Below, piece after piece: positions 60,109-64,000 of a stretch of 64,000 bases of DNA. Position numbers and translations under genes: made by a program. Below the pieces are notes generated by a model that was given only the letters and a program-made list of their open reading frames with translations, was not told the DNA's origin and made no database searches. Within the stretch, counting starts at the first letter, position 1. The number at the start of each line of letters is the position of its first letter. Source of the stretch: Micromonospora sp. HK10. Lineage in GTDB: Bacteria; Actinomycetota; Actinomycetes; Mycobacteriales; Micromonosporaceae. The DNA lies in assembly GCF_000982955.1 (NCBI RefSeq), contig NZ_KQ058829.1, positions 62,001 through 126,000 of the forward strand, read 5' to 3'.

Positions 60109-61004
60109 CCTAAGGGACGTCTCGTAACCCCGGTGTCTGTCTGCTGAGGACGATCGTTCGATATGCCTGGGTGCAGGTGATCACCGCAGCTCACCCTGAG
60201 TGGATCTTTCCGTTCACGGGGCTGCAGCCCGCCCAGTTCCGCAAGCTGGTCCGCTTGGTCGCCGAGCGTGGCGGTGACGCCATCGCCGACGGCCGGCCGG
60301 GCCGGCAGTGGGCTCTGGACCTGGCGGATCGGGTGTTGCTGGTGGCCACCTACTGGCGCACGAACCTGACCATGCGGCAGATCGGCCCGCTGTTCGGGGT
60401 GTCGCACTCCGCAGCGCATCGGGTCATCGACACCCTCGGCCCGCTGCTGGCCCTGGCGCCGGTGCGCCGGCGGCCGGTTGACCAGATCGCCATCGTCGAC
60501 GGCACCCTGATCCCCACCCGCGATCACCGCCTGGCCGCCCGGAGCAAGAACTACCGGTACTCGACCAACCTGCAGGTCGCCATCGACGCCAGCACCCGCC
60601 TGGTCATCGCCGTCGGCGACCCGCAGCCGGGCAACCGCAACGACACGATCGTCTACCGCACGTCCGGCATCGAGGAGAAGCTGGACGGGCGGCCGGTGAT
60701 GGCCGACGGCGGATACCGCGGCAACCCCGAGGTGATCATCCCGTACCGCAGGCCCGCCGACGGCAGCGACCTGCCGCACTGGAAGGAAGAGCTGAACACC
60801 CACCACCGCACCGTCCGCGCCGGGGTCGAACACGCCCTGGCCAGGATGAAGTGCTTCAAGATCCTGCGCGACTACCGCCGCGCCGCCCACACATTGACTG
60901 ACGCCGCTTCCGGCATCGCCAACCTCCACAACATCATCCTGGCCGGCTGACCGCCGGTCTGGCGCCAAGCAACGCCTTCACCCAGTTACGAGACGTCCCT
61001 TAGG
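60109..61004 (+). mobile_element. IS5-type insertion sequence
   Basis: An 896-base element bounded by 20-base perfect inverted repeats: 60109-60128 (CCTAAGGGACGTCTCGTAAC) and its reverse complement at 60985-61004. The outermost bases include a TA on each side that could be a target duplication. It contains one intact transposase gene. The matching ends and intact gene suggest recent insertion, between the defence operon and the metal-resistance region. Confidence 0.88.
60171..60950 (+). CDS. IS5-family DDE transposase
   Basis: Transposase of 259 residues with an N-terminal helix-turn-helix (TNLTMRQIGPLFGVSHSAAHRVIDTL) and a DDE catalytic core of the DDE_Tnp_4 kind: Asp in AIVDGTLIPT, Asp in VMADGGYRG, and Glu in VRAGVEHALARMK. 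It cuts and pastes the element by its inverted repeats. GTG start. The gene is intact and occupies most of the element. Confidence 0.9.
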   Translation: MQVITAAHPEWIFPFTGLQPAQFRKLVRLVAERGGDAIADGRPGRQWALDLADRVLLVATYWRTNLTMRQIGPLFGVSHSAAHRVIDTLGPLLALAPVRRRPVDQIAIVDGTLIPTRDHRLAARSKNYRYSTNLQVAIDASTRLVIAVGDPQPGNRNDTIVYRTSGIEEKLDGRPVMADGGYRGNPEVIIPYRRPADGSDLPHWKEELNTHHRTVRAGVEHALARMKCFKILRDYRRAAHTLTDAASGIANLHNIILAG

Positions 61005-61101
61005 TGACGTCATGCACTGATGAGGTGTGACTGGCCCGGACTTGGCAGCGAGCGGGCGAGGATTTCCGTGCCCGCGGCAGGAACACGCCTTCTAAGACGT
61101 C

Positions 61102-61488
61102 CTAGGAGGATAGGGTTCCTGGCCCGACCGTCGCTCCTCCTTCTTCGACTGCGGCCCCCATCCGTGTGCCGGCAGCGAGGGGCATGGCGAGGGCTGCGGC
61201 GGCATGGATCGCGAACACCGCGACGACGATCGTGGTGACCGGTAGGCGGCGTCGGGCGCCGGTGAGGACGAGTCGTCCGGTGACAGACAGAACGCCGAGC
61301 AGGCCGGCGGCGGTGGCGGCGAAGGTGGCCGGGTGGCCGCGGCTGATGAGGTAACCGACCACGGGGACGCCGATGGCGCTGGTGGCGGCACCGTGGGCGA
61401 TCAGGGCGGCAACGAGGATCCAGAACCGGGGGTCGCGCATCACGGCACGCGCCGCAATGCGTCGCAGGGTGTGGTCCGGTCGCGCCAC
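61102..61488 (-). pseudogene. MFS transporter fragment (middle part only)
   Basis: A 128-residue reading matching the start of the second half of actinobacterial MFS proteins: RDPRFWILVAALIAHGAATSAIGVPVVGYLISRGH, then AGLLGVLSVTGRLVLTGARRRLPVTTIVVAVFA. Both the first six helices and the last few are missing, and the end runs into unrelated sequence (GAAVEEGGATVGPGTLSS). It abuts the arsC fragment. It is a remnant and should not transport. Confidence 0.7.
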
Positions 61489-61509
61489 GGGGCTGGGTGC
61501 CCTGGCATG

Positions 61510-61656
61510 CGGCGGCCCGTCTTTCCCGGCAAGCGCTACGAGGACTGGAATCTCGAAGACCCCGCCGGCAAGGGCGTCGAAGCGGTCCGCCCGATCGGCG
61601 ACGAGATCCGCACCCGGGTGGAGAAGCTCCTCACCGGACTGGGCCCCACCGCCTGA
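61510..61656 (+). pseudogene. arsC: arsC fragment (C-terminal arsenate reductase)
   Basis: A 48-residue reading, RPVFPGKRYEDWNLEDPAGK then RPIGDEIRTRVEKLLTGL, matches the C-terminus of thioredoxin-coupled ArsC arsenate reductases. The catalytic CX5R loop at the N-terminus and most of the protein are absent. Lying back to back with the MFS fragment, it marks a deletion or recombination joint. Confidence 0.7.
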
Positions 61657-61821
61657 CCAACCCGCCGGCGCTGCCCGTCGCTAGTCACCCGTCGGGCGGG
61701 GCCGACAACTCGCTCATCCGGCCGCTGACACGGCCGGGACAGGTCAACACGGCTCCCTGCCCGCAAACTGACGGTGACCCGGTACTGGTTCAACCGGCGC
61801 ATCGATGGTGTTGGTGCAACG

Positions 61822-62193
61822 ATGTACGGCGTGCCAACTGCGAAAACTGCTACACCTGCCGTCTCGCCGCTGGCCGGCGAGCCGATCAAGCGTGCCGATG
61901 CCGAGCGGCTCGCGGGAGTGCTGAAGGCATTCGCCGACCCGGCCCGGCTGCGACTGCTCAGTCTGATCCAGTCCGCCCCGGAGGGCGAGGCGTCCGTGAG
62001 TGACCTCACCGCGCCGCTCGGTCTCTCCCAGCCGACCGTGAGTCATCACCTTCGGATCCTCACCGAGGCCGGCCTGCTCGAACGCGAAAAGCGCGGCGTC
62101 TGGGCGTACTACCGGCTCGTGCCGCCCGCGATCGCGGCGATCGCCGACCTGCTGACGCCACCCCGCAAGCGAGCGACGAAGAAGGCCCGCTGA
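61822..62193 (+). CDS. ArsR-family regulator without the usual metal cysteines
   Basis: Winged-helix repressor of about 123 residues. The recognition region is EASVSDLTAPLGLSQPTVSHHLRILTEAGLLEREKRGVWAYYRL. In arsenic-sensing ArsR proteins the first part reads E-CVCDL with two cysteines; here both are serines (SVS), and no other cysteine is present. It thus may not sense arsenite in the classical way, or may use another site. ATG 61822 was taken; the frame is open back to 61774. CATCG and CGATG arms around 61800-61822 form a possible operator overlapping the start. Confidence 0.75.
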   Translation: MYGVPTAKTATPAVSPLAGEPIKRADAERLAGVLKAFADPARLRLLSLIQSAPEGEASVSDLTAPLGLSQPTVSHHLRILTEAGLLEREKRGVWAYYRLVPPAIAAIADLLTPPRKRATKKAR

Positions 62194-62424
62194 GCGGCAC
62201 CCGCGAAGGCCGGCGCCCAATCCTGCGGGTGCCGGCACGGGCGTCCGCTCTGGTCGCGGGTGCGTCGGCCACGCCGGCAAGGTCTTGCCTCATCCACGGT
62301 GCCGGGCTGGTCGGATCGGTGGCGACACCGTGGTTAGGAGTAGGGACACCAGTTTTGCCCGTGGTCGGCCAGCCGGCGCCGCTGGCCGTGAGCCGCTTTA
62401 ACGGTGGCGATAGCCGACCGGGCG

Positions 62425-63423
62425 TCAGACCAAGCGGTGGTCGAGGGCGGTGTGGGGGGCGAGCAGCGGTTCGAAGATGTCGCGGCCGAGGGTGACGGCC
62501 TGGTCCTGGTCGAGAACAGTGGCGGCCAGGCTGGGGTGGGCGTCGATCCACGCCTGAGCGCCGGATGCGCTCGTGAAGAAGTTGATGGTGGAGCAGCAGG
62601 TGTCCACGGAGCGACCGGCGTCTCCGGTGGCCGCGTACACGATCACCGCTTCGGCCGGCTGGAAGGTGGCGGCACCGTTGGTGATGGTCACGCGGACCGG
62701 TTGGCCGGTGTGCGGATCGGCGGAGGTGATGGTCGCGTCGGTGCCGAGCATGAACGGCATGCCCAACGCGCCGATGGCGCACATCGCGTACACCTCGACA
62801 TCGCCGAATGACACCCGGTGCGGCGTCGGCGTTGGGGAGAACGGGTAGGCCGCGACCAGACGCCCGCCGCTGTCGAGGGCGACAAGGTCTTCCCGGGCAA
62901 GTTCCCGCAGCGCCTTCGCGGTGTCCAGGTCCGCCTCGCTGGCGGCAGCGCGGATGTCGGCATCAGTGGGGGCAGCTCCGGTGGCGGCGAAGTGATGCAG
63001 GATCGCTCGATGCACCTGCTGGAGGCTGTCGGGGAGCTGCTCGGCGCGGTGGGGCCGATCTGTCCGGATCGCATTGCCCGGCTGCTGGCAGCAATCGACC
63101 CGGCTCTGCTCCCTTGCGGTGGTAGCGGGTCCGGCGCCTATCGCCTGGCGCAGGGCAGCGCGGATGCGCTCGCCAGTGGGGATATCTAAGCGACAGGCCG
63201 CTGAACCGTCGCCGGTGGCGCCCATCACGTCCACGCCGTTGACCAGGATCGACGGAGACAGATAGTCGCCCACGACCTCGGTGACCACCGTGATGGGCAG
63301 ACCGACGTCGGCCAGGGCCGCGCGCAGCTCATGCCGAGCCGGCGCGAGGTTCGGACAGTCCGGCACCGAACGAAGCTCAACAGCCACCCGGCCCTCTGCG
63401 GTGCGATCTGCTGCCGCGGTCAT
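62425..63423 (-). CDS. merB: Organomercurial lyase (MerB) family protein with thioredoxin-like N-terminus
   Basis: Protein of 332 residues. The C-terminal half is MerB-like, with the first catalytic cysteine in YAMCAIGALGMP and the second in TCCSTINFFTS. MerB uses two cysteines and an aspartate (C-x-x-D) to cleave carbon-mercury bonds; here the aspartate is glycine (CAIG). The N-terminal part (VELRSVPDCPNLAPARHELRAAL) resembles a thioredoxin-like or glutaredoxin-like domain found on some actinobacterial MerB proteins. AGGAGG lies seven bases before the ATG. The missing Asp makes activity doubtful, so gene symbol is tentative. No merA is visible in the window. Confidence 0.75.
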   Translation of the reverse strand: MTAAADRTAEGRVAVELRSVPDCPNLAPARHELRAALADVGLPITVVTEVVGDYLSPSILVNGVDVMGATGDGSAACRLDIPTGERIRAALRQAIGAGPATTAREQSRVDCCQQPGNAIRTDRPHRAEQLPDSLQQVHRAILHHFAATGAAPTDADIRAAASEADLDTAKALRELAREDLVALDSGGRLVAAYPFSPTPTPHRVSFGDVEVYAMCAIGALGMPFMLGTDATITSADPHTGQPVRVTITNGAATFQPAEAVIVYAATGDAGRSVDTCCSTINFFTSASGAQAWIDAHPSLAATVLDQDQAVTLGRDIFEPLLAPHTALDHRLV

Positions 63424-63494
63424 CACAGCCCTCCTAACAAACGGCCCGGGTGGCATCACGCGTCGCCGACTGGCCGGCACGGCTCTACCCGTAC

Positions 63495-63515
63495 CTGACT
63501 GAACCTTTCAGTCAG
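63495..63515. promoter_or_regulatory. 21-bp perfect palindrome upstream of the MerB-like gene
   Basis: CTGACTGAA and TTCAGTCAG flank a CCT centre, giving perfect nine-base arms. It lies 72 bases upstream of the MerB-like start and looks like a repressor operator. Its sequence differs from the catabolic-locus palindrome. Confidence 0.65.
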
Positions 63516-63661
63516 GGGAAGGTCAAGGCGCGACGATAGACGCCAGATGCGGATCGGGGGAACTTGCGTGATGCCGGAGATGGTGAGCCGGCCGCGTTGA
63601 CCGGTGCACATCGGGTCTTGCTCGCCGTCGCGGTGGCGGTCCACGCCGTGTAGTACCTGGG

Positions 63662-64000
63662 TCAGATTGGGATGACCGGGCCGCCGCCGGCGATGCCGCC
63701 GTACAGGCCGGGCTGGCCGGTCAGCACGCTGCAACCGAGGTCGATCGCGGCGAGCACCGCGGTGGCGGCGTCGACCCTGCCGACCGTGTCGAGGGTGACC
63801 GCGAGGGACTCCCAACTGTCCGGCGTAAGCGAGAGGATCTCGGCGATCGGGTGGTTGACGAGCAGCTGCAGGCGGTCCCTGTCGACGACCACCCGGGCGG
63901 CTTCGGCCACGCACAGTACCGGCAGCCCGAACACGCAGTTCTCTTCGTCGGCGACCTCGGCGATCACCTCACCGACGTCAATCGACCCTCGAGTGAAGGC
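63662..64000 (-). CDS. PIN-domain-like protein, 5' end beyond window
   Basis: Partial gene whose frame stays open to the right edge. The visible part runs GSIDVGEVIAEVADEENCVFGLPVLCVAEAAR and ends VLAAIDLGCSVLTGQPGLYGG followed by PVIPI. Placement of the final acidic/Thr motif resembles PIN-fold (VapC-like) proteins, though the aspartates of the active site lie partly outside the window. Might be a toxin or an orphan PIN protein; confidence is low. Confidence 0.5.
   Translation of the reverse strand, partial: AFTRGSIDVGEVIAEVADEENCVFGLPVLCVAEAARVVVDRDRLQLLVNHPIAEILSLTPDSWESLAVTLDTVGRVDAATAVLAAIDLGCSVLTGQPGLYGGIAGGGPVIPI

Overview
The window is very GC-rich, with GTG and TTG starts, long chains of genes overlapping by 1-4 bases, and actinobacterial protein families (neocarzinostatin-like, WxL/DUF916, IclR, LPxTG surface proteins). 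This indicates a soil- or plant-associated actinomycete, plausibly Micromonosporaceae (an inference from style only). No rRNA, tRNA or CRISPR array was seen. All homology statements come from reading motifs; no database search was run.

Bases 1-42,700 hold one large catabolic locus. At its centre, 17,544-26,233, is an operon whose products resemble the plant chlorophyll-breakdown enzymes. It encodes two proteins of the red chlorophyll catabolite reductase / ferredoxin-dependent bilin reductase superfamily, a Rieske oxygenase like pheophorbide a oxygenase, an alpha/beta hydrolase of chlorophyllase type, and a short-chain dehydrogenase with chlorophyll b reductase (NYC1/NOL) motifs. A second NYC1/NOL-like dehydrogenase lies at 1,990. 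The surrounding genes could finish the job on substituted maleimide or maleate fragments: nitrilase- and isochorismatase-type amidases, a cyclase-family hydrolase, a maleate-isomerase-family protein, MmgE/PrpD, an ICL/PEP-mutase-family lyase, acyl-CoA ligase, MaoC hydratase, CitE-like lyase, two aldehyde dehydrogenases and flavin monooxygenases. A minus-strand operon (38,607 to 26,306) adds a Liv-type ABC importer with unusual fusions and a set of anchored surface proteins, and an MFS transporter lies at 41,351. I propose a tetrapyrrole (chlorophyll, phyllobilin or bilin) capture and catabolism system.

The whole locus is tied together by copies of a palindrome close to TGGAAACAGTGTTTCCA, found in eight separate intergenic regions upstream of its transcription units. 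The IclR-family gene at 8,828 lies inside the locus beside two weaker copies and is the obvious candidate regulator.

A degraded serine-recombinase gene (42,940-43,275) marks the end of this locus. After it come two minus-strand defence-like operons: a five-gene Wadjet-like SMC system (43,564-50,378) and a six-gene SbcC/SbcD/helicase/Cas4-like nuclease system (50,760-59,882). An IS5-type insertion sequence (60,109-61,004) follows. The right end is a rearranged metal-resistance region with MFS and arsC fragments fused back to back, an ArsR-type regulator, an organomercurial-lyase-family gene, and a partial PIN-like gene running off the edge.
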